The notes under the pieces are model-generated. The model had not been told where the DNA came from and searched no databases. It worked only from the letters and a program-made list of their open reading frames with translations. Shown here piece by piece: positions 11,563 to 22,212 of a stretch of 64,000 nt of DNA. Positions within the stretch are counted from its first letter, which is position 1; each line of letters opens with the position of its first letter. The position numbers were made by a program, and so were the translations under genes. The DNA is from Peribolospora baueri (Eukaryota; Basidiomycota; Peribolosporomycetes; Peribolosporales; Peribolosporaceae): positions 62,001 through 126,000 of the forward strand of contig JAMDHS010000022.1 in assembly GCA_029717555.1 (NCBI GenBank), given 5' to 3'.

Positions 11563-12690
11563 TTAACCTGTGATCAGTGAGCCGTCAAAGGAAAGAGGGA
11601 CGAACCATGTCAGACGGCGTCGGCAAAGCGGCTATGAATGGGTCGTTGAAATGACGGCGCGCGCTCACCGTAGTTCAGACTGAGTCACGGCGCAGGAGCA
11701 AGAGATGATACGGCCAGAGCAAAGAGATCAGCATCGCTGTCCTCCACAAAAGACAGATGACAAATGTGCGGACAGAATTAATCTTGTGCTCACCGGAACA
11801 TGTCGTTGAAGCTGCGCGCGGGAGAACCCAGGAGAACAAGCGAGGATGCGGAGAATATCAGCACGGCGGTCGTGTCCAGGTCGCATGGTTACGCCCTGGA
11901 TCTCTGTTATGAATGACTCACACATAGTAACTGGAGCCTTCGGGAACGAGCTGGAAGACCTGGCTGAAAGCGAGAGGGTTGGGCGTATCGTCGACCTGAA
12001 GTAGCCAGGGCCGGCAATGGAGGACAGGTGATCAGACGGCCAACCGAAAGTACGAAGCGCGGAAATTAAGGAGGCAGTGCTTACCACAAGCTGGCCAGTG
12101 ACAGAGACAAGAATACTGGCTTGGGTGGGGCTCGACGGTTGAGCATCGAGGGTGGAGACGCGGTGCTGGACCTTCTGGAAGGGAAGGCCCTGCAGGCGGC
12201 GCAACAAGCCATGGCCGACAAGATGAGACGCATAGGTGAAAGTCAATCAGACTTTGTCAAGATGCTTATGGCCAGCCTTCATTGAATAACAGAGTTAAAG
12301 GTGCCAAAAAGAGGAGCCCACCGCCAGCTTCTGGACGATCGCAGGACCACCCTGGAACTGCTCACTCTCCCACGTGAGCATGGAGGAGTCTCGCTGTTGG
12401 TTGGAGACCCGTGCGCAAGACGGGAGGAGTAAGCAACATGAAGTGGATGCAGACGATTTAGTTGCAATAGAATGCTCGCGCAAGTATAAGCTCATTTAAC
12501 TCACGTACAAGCCCCCGAGGCCAGAGCGGTCCGAGTCGAACTGCTGGTAATAGAAGTCGACAAACTGGCGGGCGAGGGGATACCAAAGAAATTAAAAAAG
12601 CGGTCGCGAAACCTCGCCGTACACAATAGCACATCCCATGGGCAAGCTCCGCATACTCACGTTCTTAGCGATCGTATTCATGTCAGCCAT
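11563..12690 (-). CDS. NTF2: Nuclear transport factor 2
   Basis: Eight exons on the minus strand: 12661-12690, 12505-12564, 12322-12393, 12085-12189, 11922-11995, 11794-11811, 11669-11679 and 11563-11567, total 375 nt, 124 aa, the exact size expected for NTF2. Recognisable pieces are MADMNTIAKNFVDFYYQQFD, SSMLTWESEQFQGGPAIVQKL, GLPFQKVQHRVSTLDAQP, DDTPNPLAFSQVFQLVPEG and the end NDMFRLNYG. NTF2 is a homodimeric cone that binds Ran-GDP and FG nucleoporins and returns Ran to the nucleus. The last three coding exons are only 18, 11 and 5 nt; they are needed to give the conserved C terminus (RLNYG-stop). It is divergent from the next gene, with 436 bases between the ATGs. Confidence 0.93.
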
Positions 12691-13126
12691 GATGGGCAAC
12701 GAGGGCGATGGGGCACGAAGAGGTAAGGACGAGGATGACTGCCACCAGGGCCAGTCGACCGGGGAAGGCTCAAATCCGCCTATCACCGATAAGGAGCGCA
12801 CGTTCGCCCCGAACTGCGGCGACATTGCTGAGCCACGAGCAAGTGGTCGAGGTCGACATCGTTAGTCGTCAATTGTTTCCTGGCGAACGACCGTTCGTTC
12901 GCTAACTTGGACATTCGCACACACCTTTTCTTTCCTATTCCGCGCTTGTTTCACTTTCTCAGGTCACGCACACTTACCGCCAGGGACCTCGACCGCGACA
13001 GGCATCCCAGGCGGCCATCCAAGCCCACTGGTGGGGCGCGGCACGACCGATCTTGGCACGACCTCGCTGCGAGCACCTTCCTTCCTTCCTTCCTTCCGTC
13101 CGTCGGTCCCCTCGCCCGCTCCCACC
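12691..13126. other. Divergent promoter region between NTF2 and the next gene
   Basis: 436 bases between two ATGs facing away from each other. The right side has TTCC repeats and pyrimidine tracts (13078-13120) just before the ACCATGG start. No clear TATA box and no further gene are seen. Confidence 0.5.
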
Positions 13127-14924
13127 ATGGCCCCCTCGTTTACCTCTTCAGCCGATTCGGCCCTGATATCATCCGGGGGGAGCATTAAGACGCCCAAGAT
13201 GAAGCGCAAGAACAGCGCAGGCAACCTGCTCATCGCCCCAATTCAGTCCTCGCACGTCCCTGTCTCCTCTCCGAGTTCGACGTCCGGTCATGGACACAAC
13301 TCGCCGCCTACGTCCTCCGCCGGGCCGGCCTTTCCCATGGCACAGACACCCTCCAGAGCCTATGCTGCCACGGACGGCGCCTCTGTCCACTCTGATCTCG
13401 GGACCATCACCCCTTCGGCCGCGACGGCCAGCTCGGCAGCGCCCAGCATCACCTCGTTCCCGCAAACCCTCAGCGGGTGGAGTCCCCAGGCTGCGGAGCT
13501 GCTTCGAGAGCTGGTGCAGAAGAGGATCACAACATTCAACTATTTGAAGAAAGTGCACTTGGGGTGAGCGCTTTGCTGATTTGTCTTCGCTTGTTCCTGG
13601 AGACCACGACCGTGCCCCGTTAGGAATCTGACTGCTAATCCCCCATTCTCCATCTCACATGCACGCATACCAGACGCGTTCACTACTTCAACACGATCTT
13701 ACTGTCAAAGGAAGACCTCGCTGTGGCGTTTAACAACCAGAAAATGAAGAAGAGGTGCGCTTTGCCAAATCCTGTCAAGTGTCACCACTCTTTCTCCGGA
13801 CTGATTCGATGTCCTGTCCCGCACCATTCAGAATACTTCGTTTTACTGTGCTTGGCATGTCTCTCTCCACAATCCTTGAAATCTCTTCGCCCGTCGACTT
13901 CCTACGAGCCCTGCTCACTTTGCTTAGCGAGATGGATGCGGCGGAGAATAAGATGGACGAGGACTACAAGCCGAAGATGGTGAGCGGGCGTTTACAAGGA
14001 GACGACTTACTTTTCGTTGAGACATATTTACCTAACTCCTTTCTCTCCGTGCGGCCTTGATCTTGGTCTTCCCCTCTCTACTACCAGCGAAACTTCTTCA
14101 AATCGTCCAAGACGAACAAACGCCCGTCCACAGGTTGCAGCGACTACTCGGTGGAAGCTGGCACGGCGAACGCGAATGCAGGAGAATTTACCTACTTGTT
14201 CCAGGCGAACATGGTGAGAGAGGGATAAGGGAGGTTCGTGGCGATCAGTGAGCCGAATGGACGTTGACCACAAGCGTCGACTTTTGCACCGCCCGCTAGC
14301 CGTTCCAACTCGACTACTGTCAGGTGTTCTTGACGCTGTGCGACATGCTGTCTGAAGTCTACCAACGATTATCACGTTTCCTCGGCGCTCCACAACCGGC
14401 ACCGCCGGCAGCCGCATCTGCGCACCCACCACCTCCAATGAAAGGCGGCATCCTTTCGCCCACTGCCAGCGTCGCTTCTCCCAGTAGCATCATGGGCACG
14501 AACGCGAGCACGACAGGCAGCATCTCGAGCACGTCTGGTGCGTTCCCTGTGCCTCCCGGAAGTACCGCCTTCTCTTCCACAGAGGCCCTGGGAGATTTTG
14601 GCGCCGTTGGCACGGAGGAGGCAAGTTGGAAGGCACTGGACCCAGCTTGTGCGGATATGATGCTCAAGGCTGACGGCAAGTTGAAGGTGAGTTTCCCGAA
14701 AAGTCCTGGCATGGTAATCAAGACCGTCCATTCGCTCAACCGTGGACCTGGCCCCGCCGTTTTAATTGCCCCAGAAAATCCTTTCGACCGTCACAAAGGA
14801 GCTGGACGCCGTCGCGCGGGCGTTGATCAAGGAAGAACTAACGGTTCTAGACCCTTTGAGCAAAGACTTGGCGCCGTCTTCGGCTGTCACGCTGACGTCC
14901 CCCCCGGTGTGGGACGCGATGTGA
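13127..14924 (+). CDS. Conserved fungal protein of unknown function
   Basis: Six exons: 13127-13563, 13674-13754, 13832-13979, 14088-14213, 14300-14686 and 14775-14924, giving 442 aa; all phases agree. The start is in a strong context (ACCATGG). The first 120 or so residues are Ser/Pro/Thr-rich and disordered. Then comes a helical core (LLRELVQKRITTFNYLKKVH ... VHYFNTILLS), a segment with RNFFKSSKTNKRP and AGEFTYLFQANMPFQLDYCQ, the helix FLTLCDMLSEVYQRL, another low-complexity linker, and a C-terminal helical region (LDPACADMMLKADGKLKKIL). I believe relatives occur across fungi, but I know of no assigned function. No signal peptide, membrane segment or catalytic motif is visible. A membrane-traffic or scaffold role would only be a guess. 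Confidence 0.8.
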
Positions 14925-15471
14925 CGCTTTCTCCGTGCTTCGCCCGTTTGCACGAATCCGTTTGCCGCCTTCCGTCTTGTCCTTTCGCTTGCTGGGTTGT
15001 CTGTCGCTACATCTTGGGACCCTATGTCGCGTTCCTTTCAGTTCCGCATGTCATTCCTCTCCTCTCCACTTCACCGTAATTTTCTCCCCGGTTGCCTGTT
15101 GTCATTCTACACTGTACTTTTACCTGGGCACTCATCGCCCAAGGTCCCCGGTCCACCATCCCCTTTTCACCCTCCGGATCGCGGGCGCATTATATCCCTG
15201 CTTGGTTCCTTCCAGTCATCGCGGAATGCGGACCTGGGAACGATCATCGTTCTAAACGTTTCGAGAGTCAGACGGGACAGTTAGGAAGGTTGTGGCGAGA
15301 GAAAAGCAACGTTGATAGACCTGTTGGTTGGGATAAAACGTGCCAAGAGCAGTGGTCAGGTTCAGGCACGGTGCTACATCGGTAGCACTCGCGCTTGCAC
15401 TTCATTTCTCCATCAGAGAGTACAGTTTGTGGTGCGAGTCGGAGACAAGAAGGCACACACACCGTACCGCA
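14925..15471. other. Convergent intergenic region
   Basis: 547 bases between two convergent genes. It is pyrimidine-rich up to about 15230, consistent with a 3' UTR. The ORFs here overlap in all frames and none is convincing. Confidence 0.5.
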
Positions 15472-15849
15472 TCAAGTCTGTCTCTCGTCGCTTGAAGACG
15501 TCCGCCACTGGCTTGTCAGTCCGTCCCATGCCCGTCCCGCCAACCGACCCCACTGCGCGCTCTCCACGCCGTGCACGAACGACTCCAGCTTGGCGTTCCA
15601 AACTGCCTTGGCGCCCTCCTTGAGGCTGGAGGCCCGGAGGGCGAGAGGTACATCGGAGGCGGACGACGACGACAGTTGCGCGTGCGAGTTAGGCGGGTGG
15701 TCGCGGGAGAGAGAGGTCAGCTGTTGGGAGCAGGCGCGCACGTCCGAGGTGAGGAGCTCGGTGCGGGTGGAAATGGTGTGGCGGAAGGCGTAGAAGAGCG
15801 TCGCTGATACGAAAGCGCCGGAGAGAGGCGCGAGGAGGAGAGCGCTCAT
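15472..15849 (-). CDS. MIC12: MICOS subunit Mic12-like protein
   Basis: A single exon of 125 codons. The N terminus (MSALLLAPLSGAFVSATLFYAF, one hydrophobic helix) is followed by a heptad-like region (TELLTSDVRACSQQLTSLS), a short Ser-rich linker, and an amphipathic C terminus ending WGRLAGRAWDGLTSQW. This architecture matches fungal Mic12/Aim5, a small inner-membrane subunit of the MICOS complex that shapes cristae junctions. Assignment is by organisation and by the N-terminal GA-rich membrane helix; the family is poorly conserved, so confidence is moderate. An in-frame upstream Met at 15951 would add a Pro/Thr-rich stretch that looks like leader sequence, so 15849 was chosen. It lies head-to-head with MSS51, another mitochondrial gene, 159 bases away. 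Confidence 0.65.
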   Translation of the reverse strand: MSALLLAPLSGAFVSATLFYAFRHTISTRTELLTSDVRACSQQLTSLSRDHPPNSHAQLSSSSASDVPLALRASSLKEGAKAVWNAKLESFVHGVESAQWGRLAGRAWDGLTSQWRTSSSDERQT

Positions 15850-16008
15850 GGCGGGCGGCGGCAGGGGTGATGGTGATGGTGGTGTTGGTGTTGGTGTTGG
15901 TGACGAGCGCCGGTTGCCCGGCTGTGATCGAAGCCGTCGCCGACTCGGCAATTCTTCTTCTTCCTTCCGTCACACCATCCGCCCTCTTCACCTTCTTCTC
16001 CCATCGCC

Positions 16009-17836
16009 ATGTCGGCTCGTCATACTCGTGCGGTTCGCTCTGTCGCCGCTCAGCTCACGGCCGTCAGTCGCAGTCGGCCTGTGATCCGGTCGTCATTCCC
16101 GCTGCGACCAGTGGACGGCGGCCTCAGCTCGCCTTTTGCGTCTCCCGCCAACGTACAACGAAGAACGCTCTTCGGCGGTCTATTCGGCTCGAAGAAGAAA
16201 GGGAAGGACAGCTTTGCCTCTCGGAAGCTCGAGCCGGTGCTCGCACAAGACGACCTCTTCCACCCTTTCTCCCAATCCCCCTTCGCCGCCGTCCGTGCCC
16301 GCGGCGAGCGGGTGACCTCCCAGGCTCCGTGTCCGGTGTGTCTGGAGGAGCACGGGGAGAGGAGACCGGCGCAGTACGAGTGTCCGGATTGTGGCTGGCC
16401 CACGCATTGCAGTCCGCATCACCACGGAGAGGACACGGAGCATGCGCGCTATTGCCCTCAGCTCAGGCAAGCGAACGAGGACGAGCATGACCTGAGAAGC
16501 GGGAGGGCGATGGCTGAATTTGAGATGCCGGGTGAGTGCCAGGTCCCCATTATGTCGGCATGATTAAGTTCTTAATTGATCCTTCCTTCCTTCCTCATTT
16601 CCGTCTTCTTCGTATACGAAAGGCGACCAACCGTATGAAGAAGCAGTGAACATGGCCAATTGGGACCTTCTCTTATACACGCGCAATTTTAACTCGGTCG
16701 AGTCGGAGCGTTCCAAACGGCATGTTACCAAGCTGCTCACTTTCCCCATCAGCGTTGGCGGCATCTTGCATCAGAACAGCCCTTACACCACCCGTAATCA
16801 GAGGCTGACCCACGAAGGCTTGCGGTCGCTCGCCGGTGAGTCCATGCTGTGGTGTGCCTGGGATTGAAGCCGGGTCGTCTCGGAATGGTCTGACACGATG
16901 TCCGCGGGGCTTTTACTGCCTCCACCAGCTCTCCGCACCATCCTTCACCCGCCCTTGGGCAGGAAGGGCGAGCCAGAAACCGTCCGTCTCTTCATTCTTG
17001 GGGCGAGGGCAGAGTCGTCGCTGCCGGTGCACGTCTGGGAGCAGATCAGCCATCTTTTCCCCGGAGTGCCATTCCACATTTTCTTGATCGGACCGGAGGC
17101 TTCGTTTCCGGCCTCTCAGGCTCCTTTCGCTGCACCTCGACCTTCGACAGGTTCAACCTCGTCCACTCCATCATCGCCATCCTCCTCCTCCCCCTCGTCG
17201 TCTTCTGCGGGCGGCTCCAACTCGGCCGGCGAGCTCTCGACGTCGGCGTCCTCACCCTCAGGTCGGGATCACATCAAAGAAGTCAACTACGGTGTCCCCT
17301 CGCGAACGATCGTCGCCTCCGAGTTCCTCACCCTGACTGTCCTTCAGACGCCCTACGAGATGATCCACGAACAGTTCGCCCCTTTCGACCCATACACCGA
17401 CGCCTTCTTCGCCTTCTCCCCGGGCTTCGGCTTCCCTTCGCAGCGCACCGCGCCGTTGGCTGACGCCGTCGTTGCCACCGAGGTGTCTGCCGAGCGGTCG
17501 GACGTGGAGACCCCGCCGTCGCCGCCAATGGTGCAAGCGCAAGCGGAATGGGCGCAAGCGATCGCACAGATCCTGGGTACCAAGTGCGCGCTCTTCAACT
17601 TTGGCTTCTCCCCCGCGGACGTGGAACGTGACGTGCGCGCGTTCACCTCGGTGCCTGGCGTCGCGGGCGAGTTCGACTGGGTGGTGCACCCTGGGGAGAA
17701 CGTGTTCGCGAGCCAGAAGCTGGAGATTGCCGAGTTTGACCCGAGGGTGCAGGTCAAGGCCAATTGGGGCGTTTGGGGCGTCAGGGGCAAGCGATACGAG
17801 GTGTCTCAAGGGGAGGAAGAGGAGATGGCGGTGTGA
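16009..17836 (+). CDS. MSS51: Mss51-like mitochondrial COX1 translation activator
   Basis: Three exons (16009-16531, 16623-16835, 16929-17836), 547 aa. The N terminus is Arg/Ser-rich without acidic residues, a likely mitochondrial presequence. It is followed by the Mss51 zinc finger: PCPVCLEEH, YECPDCGWPTHCSPHHHGED and YCPQLRQANEDEHDLRSGR. Downstream are the family blocks NWDLLLYTRNFNSVESER, HVTKLLTFPISVGGILHQ and LRSLAALRTILHPPLGR. In yeast Mss51 activates COX1 mRNA translation and couples it to Cox1 assembly; its CPX motifs sense haem. CPV and CPD are present here, but whether they bind haem is not known. A Ser-rich insert (about 17140-17270) separates the two halves of the C-terminal domain, which is more divergent. 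Confidence 0.9.
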
Positions 17837-18068
17837 AGGGGGGGGGGGGGGAAGTGCAGCGGAGTATCGCACCGTCCTAGCTAGCGGAATGTAACAAGGC
17901 TTGACTGGAAATCCACATGCGAATCATAATGGATTCTCTCCACGTCTCACACCCATTCCGCCATTCCACATGCACTTGCACGAAATCTACATTGTCTAGG
18001 AGCCAAGTAAGTGAGGAGAAACAGCAAAGGGCCCATCGCACGCGAGCCGAGAATCCAAGCTAAACAGA

Positions 18069-20041
18069 CTACCAGATGGAGCGAAAGGCGCCAAAGACAA
18101 AGTTGGCGGCCATGGCCATGACGACGGCGACCTGCATCCTCTTGCTGAAGACGACAGAGGCGCCAGTGCGATGGTTGGACATGTCATCCTCCTCCACGTC
18201 GTCGTCGTCATCGTCGTCCACGGCCGAAGTGCGATCACGAAAGAAGAAGAGAGGCGTCTGGAGGGAGAATGTAAGCGACGCCGGGATGCGACAGGAGAGA
18301 AGGAAGGAGGGCCTTCGATCGGTACGAAGACGAGCTCGATATGGGCCGCACTGAAAAAGGCGAGGCCCAAACCCCTGGCTTGGGGACCGACTCACCAAGG
18401 GGAAGAAGAATCCGGTTAGAAGGCCTTGGAGGACGGTGACGTACATGCCCTCGGTGGAGGTGCCGGCCTCTGCAGCGCCCTCTCCGGACATGTCATCGAT
18501 CCATTGCTAGAAAACATCGCGTCAGAGGGAAGAGAGTGGGTTAGAGACAAACTTTATAATCGCGCCAGAAGAGAGGCGACCTAGTCAAGATGAGGTGAGA
18601 AGGAAAAAAGGGGAGCCCACCTCTTCCAATGCTCGAGCGTGTTCGTCGTCTGTACGAACGGACGGGGGAGGAAAAAAAGCAACATCTAGCGAATTGCTCG
18701 AGGAGAACAGAAGGAAGAAGAACACGCAGACACTCCTCACCTTGTTCATCATCCAACGTGCCCCCGATCCTGCCCTCCCCAGCGGCGGAGGAGTTATGGA
18801 ACTGCCTGCGGATATCCTCGATGTCTTCCTCGGAAAACCCGGCCGTGCGCAGGCGATCAAAGCCGCGGACGGGGCGGAGTTGAGTGGTCTGGCAATCCGG
18901 AAGAAGGAGAATGGGTAATAAGGACCGACGTGCGCTTCTCGACGTGCGCACTGCCGAAATCGGCTGCCGCGTAAGATGAACCGAGTCGAGAGGCGCGAAG
19001 GAAGGACTGACCTGCTCCCTTTCCACCGCCTCCTCTCCCTCCTCCATCACGTCGCCAACGGAACACTGCAAATACACCTTCGGCTTATCTTTCTTCTCTC
19101 TCTTCTTCGCCGCCTCCCTCGCGTCACCGCCATTGCGGTCCTCTTCCTCCCCCTCCCCTTCCACCCCCGCCATCTCCTCGATAGCCGCCATGAGCTCCCC
19201 AGCGGCGGACCTACGGGCCCTCTCAGCCTGGCGACGCTGCTTCGCTTCAAGCTGATCAAGCCAAGAAGCGAGCAACGTCCCGTCGGAGAGGATTCGTCCG
19301 GAATGGATGAGTCGGAGACGGCGCTGAGAGAGCTGCCGGTGGAGGTTTCGGATCTGGTGTTTGGAAAAGCCGGCGGACAGGGTGAGATGGCACACATGGA
19401 CGAGATTGTGCATCGTGCGGAAAGGACACACAAGTAGGCGTCCAAACCAACGATTCGATGCCACCCATGTCATCTCGTCATCTACGCACCTTCTGCTTCA
19501 CAGCCCTGACGCTCTCCTCGAATCCGATTGTCACGTTCAAGTCCTCTGAGCCGTCCGTGAAGCGCACCGTCACAGCCCTTTGCGGCGGAGGCGGCAGCGA
19601 CGGCCGAGAGAGGTGTTGAATGTCCGTTGCACCGGCGTCGCTAATGTCTGCCTTGGAAACGTCGCCGTCGGTATCCCAAGCCCTCCTCATGCGCCTTGTC
19701 GTCGTGTAAGCGCCCGTACCCTCTGAGGCGGACCTCCGTCTCTCGTCTGCTCCCATCTCTTCAAGGCCTTTCGTACCCGCCTCGTCCGCATCTACGCCTA
19801 CGTCATCCGTAGCGCGCTGTTTGCCCTTGGCCTTTGCGCTCATCCCTGTCCTCGCCCCCGCCGCTGCCCCATCCGAATCTGCGCCAGTGTCGCCGTGCGC
19901 AGTGGCGCTCCCGTTCGCGTCGGCGGAGTGCACGCTCGACGAGGCGGCGGTGGTGTCGGCCAAAAAGAGACCTCGTTCAAGGTCGGCCTGTGCAGCGTCG
20001 GTCGCGGCGCCTCGCCTCGTCGTGTCTCCTTGCTCTGACAT
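18069..20041 (-). CDS. DSC3: DSC E3 ubiquitin ligase complex subunit 3
   Basis: Several exons. Exon 1 (19490-20041) codes for a long acidic, disordered N terminus and the first half of a ubiquitin-like fold (AVTVRFTDGSEDLNVTIGFE). The next exon completes it (NLHRQLSQRRLRLIHSGRIL) and ends with KVYLQCSVGDVMEEGE. The C-terminal domain shows RPVRGFDRLRTAGFSEEDIE, RALEEQWIDDM, a hydrophobic helix (YVTVLQGLLTGFFFPLV), an acidic loop, and a final membrane helix (VAVVMAMAANFVFGAFRSIW). This is the DUF2407 plus DUF2407_C order of Dsc3. The Golgi/endosomal DSC complex ubiquitinates membrane proteins and, in several fungi, activates SREBP. The N-terminal extension is long compared with ascomycete Dsc3. 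Confidence 0.88.
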
Positions 20042-20732
20042 GCTAGCAAACGAGCTGGCTTCCTACCTCGCTCACTCTTGCGAAGGACGGCCGACGGCGT
20101 GCGTCTCCCCCGAATCACGTGCCGCAACGTCGGGGCGGCTGCGGCGACGGGTGCATGTGCGTAGTGACGTGATGCAAGCGTGTCTGTGCCATCCCGAACG
20201 TGATCAGCACATTGTCAATCAACATTGTCGGCGTAGTCAAGCAGCTACCTGCATGCACAGGGCTATCGAGAAGCGACAGCCGAGGTGCGAGAGAGGACGA
20301 TGGAGAGGGGGCCGATGGGGAGTGCACCGAGGAGGGCTGTACGAGCTGACGGGCGCCGCAAGTCGTTCGTGCTATGGCATCCTTTACGGAGACGGTAACG
20401 GCCTAAATGAATGGGGTCGGTCCAACTGGCGCCGACCGCCGTCATCGAGCGCGGAGTCGACCTGGAGATGAGGTCGAGTACAATCGGGCCAAGCGAAGCC
20501 AAGTCAAATCAAGTCAAATCAACAATCAACTGACGCTTCCAGGGCGAATCTACAGGTCGCGTTCCGCCCACGCGTCCTCCCCCTGAGCATAAATAAAGCG
20601 ACCACCCTCCCGCCGTTGTGCTCCATCCTGCTCATTCCACAACCCGCGTCTCCGTCGCACACCTCTCCATTTCTCATCTCTCCATCTATCCTCTACAAAG
20701 CTTCTCCGCCACCTCATATACCTCAGCCCACC
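20042..20732. other. Divergent promoter region with AAGTCAAATC direct repeat
   Basis: 691 bases between the DSC3 ATG and the small gene at 20733. A short direct repeat of AAGTCAAATC occurs around 20500-20520. CATAAATAAAG at about 20588-20598 is the best TATA-like element for the small gene. No other gene is evident. Confidence 0.5.
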
Positions 20733-21113
20733 ATGTCCTCTTCCACTGACGATATCCCTATCAAGGCCGCTGGCTCGTACGATTTTGCCAACGCCGACCC
20801 AGAGACGGGCAAAGTCGGTGAGTGTCCTGGCCCTCCGTACGTCCAGACGTGTTTGCGGACGGACGATGAATGGAGTTCTGTCTATGAGGGGAGGAAGAAA
20901 AAAGGGGACGAGCACTCGCTGATGATCGACCGGCCGACTTCACCGCCGCTTCCCTCTTCCTACCTTCTCCAACGCCCCTACTCGGCCCTTGACGACATCC
21001 CAGATCCGATGGCGAAAGGCTACGGCGCGCACGTCGAGGAGGACCTCGAGGCGCGCAAGAAGGTGGAGGAGGAGCAGCCCCAGTCCAAGCAGGAGGGGGC
21101 GAAGGAGCAGTGA
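20733..21113 (+). CDS. Small 64-aa hydrophilic protein, function unknown
   Basis: Two exons, 20733-20817 and 21004-21113, joined over a GTGAGT...CCCAG intron with a 1-nt phase. The start context is CCACCATGT. The product begins MSSSTDDIPIKAAGSYDFAN, reads ADPETGKVDPMAKGYG across the splice, and ends with a Glu/Lys/Gln-rich helix (EEDLEARKKVEEEQPQSKQE). It is entirely hydrophilic with no Cys and no membrane segment. I do not recognise the family; size and composition resemble small stress-induced disordered proteins, which is only an analogy. The intron keeps an open frame for some distance, but the splice gives the more regular protein. The leader is CT-rich, as in highly expressed basidiomycete genes. 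Confidence 0.6.
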   Translation: MSSSTDDIPIKAAGSYDFANADPETGKVGECPGPPYVQTCLRTDDEWSSVYEGRKKKGDEHSLMIDRPTSPPLPSSYLLQRPYSALDDIPDPMAKGYGAHVEEDLEARKKVEEEQPQSKQEGAKEQ

Positions 21114-22212
21114 GAGGTGACTAACTCGCCGAAGGGCAAGGACAGGATCTTCCAGGTGGACCGAGAGCGATGTCGACAGTGTGGCGGATGGAGCGATGGA
21201 CAGGCGAGGTAAGTGAGACACTCAATTCAGCACCTATCGGTACCCCGTAAGGACAGAGGCGACGGGACAAAGCAGACGGTGCTCACACCCGTCCATGCAA
21301 ACTCCCTTCCTCCATCGCTGCTTCCATATCGCACCGAACGCAGACCACTCTCTTCCTTGCCCCCCGTCGTCCGTCCATACCACCGGTGCAAACCGACTGC
21401 CGGCTCACCCCGTTCTTCTCTCAGCTCTCAAGGCCCTCCGAGCCCTTCCGCACAGCTGACCTGTCACCCGCTCATCCCTTTCCACCTCCCATCCCTCCCC
21501 AGCCACGCGCGCAGCGTTTCGACGACCGTTCGTTCTTTCCCCGTTCAACGCTTCAGTTTAGTTCATACCTTCATACCTAGTGCCTCCCTCTATTCGCGAG
21601 CGAGGTCTCCTCTCTTTTCCCATTCCCCTTATACCTCCCTTCATCGGGTCCATCCATCTCCCCCGCATCTCCCCATCGACCTCTTCTAGTCAGTCGTTCA
21701 TCTCCACAATCGTCCGCTCTTTGACGTTCAGATGAGCCTGACGATCGAACGGAGTCGCGATGGTCTCCTTCTCCCTCTGTTGTTTCGTCCGTCCTTTTAC
21801 GAAATGAAATCGAAACGTGTTCTCCATTTCATAACACGTTACGATCGTCATCGTCGTCGCTGTCTGGCTCGCTTGATCGTTTTTCAAAAGGGGGGACAAG
21901 GCCTTACGGGTACTGGATATGACGGATCGCGGCGCGAAGGGGGGGTATGACATTCGATACATTACGGCACGAAGCACTGATCGCTGGGACAGAGAAGGAC
22001 AAGGGAGGACGACGAACAGAGACGGATGGGGACAAAAAAAAGCTGACCAGGTATAGACTGCACTAGACAGGCGACGTCGATGCCGATCGACGTCGACTGG
22101 GCTGGGCTGGGCGAACGGCAACACAACAAACCACAGACGCACACGCAGACCATGCCGAAGACTGCAAAACGTTCTCGTCCAAGCGCGAGACAGGGCCAGA
22201 GCGCACACGCCC
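21114..22212. other. Convergent intergenic region, no gene seen
   Basis: About 1.1 kb between the stop of the small gene and the stop of the second F-box gene. The plus strand is C/T-rich at 21290-21690. The longest ORFs on both strands (about 160-200 codons) have low-complexity Ser/Pro/Arg compositions and no motif. I treat them as chance. Confidence 0.5.
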
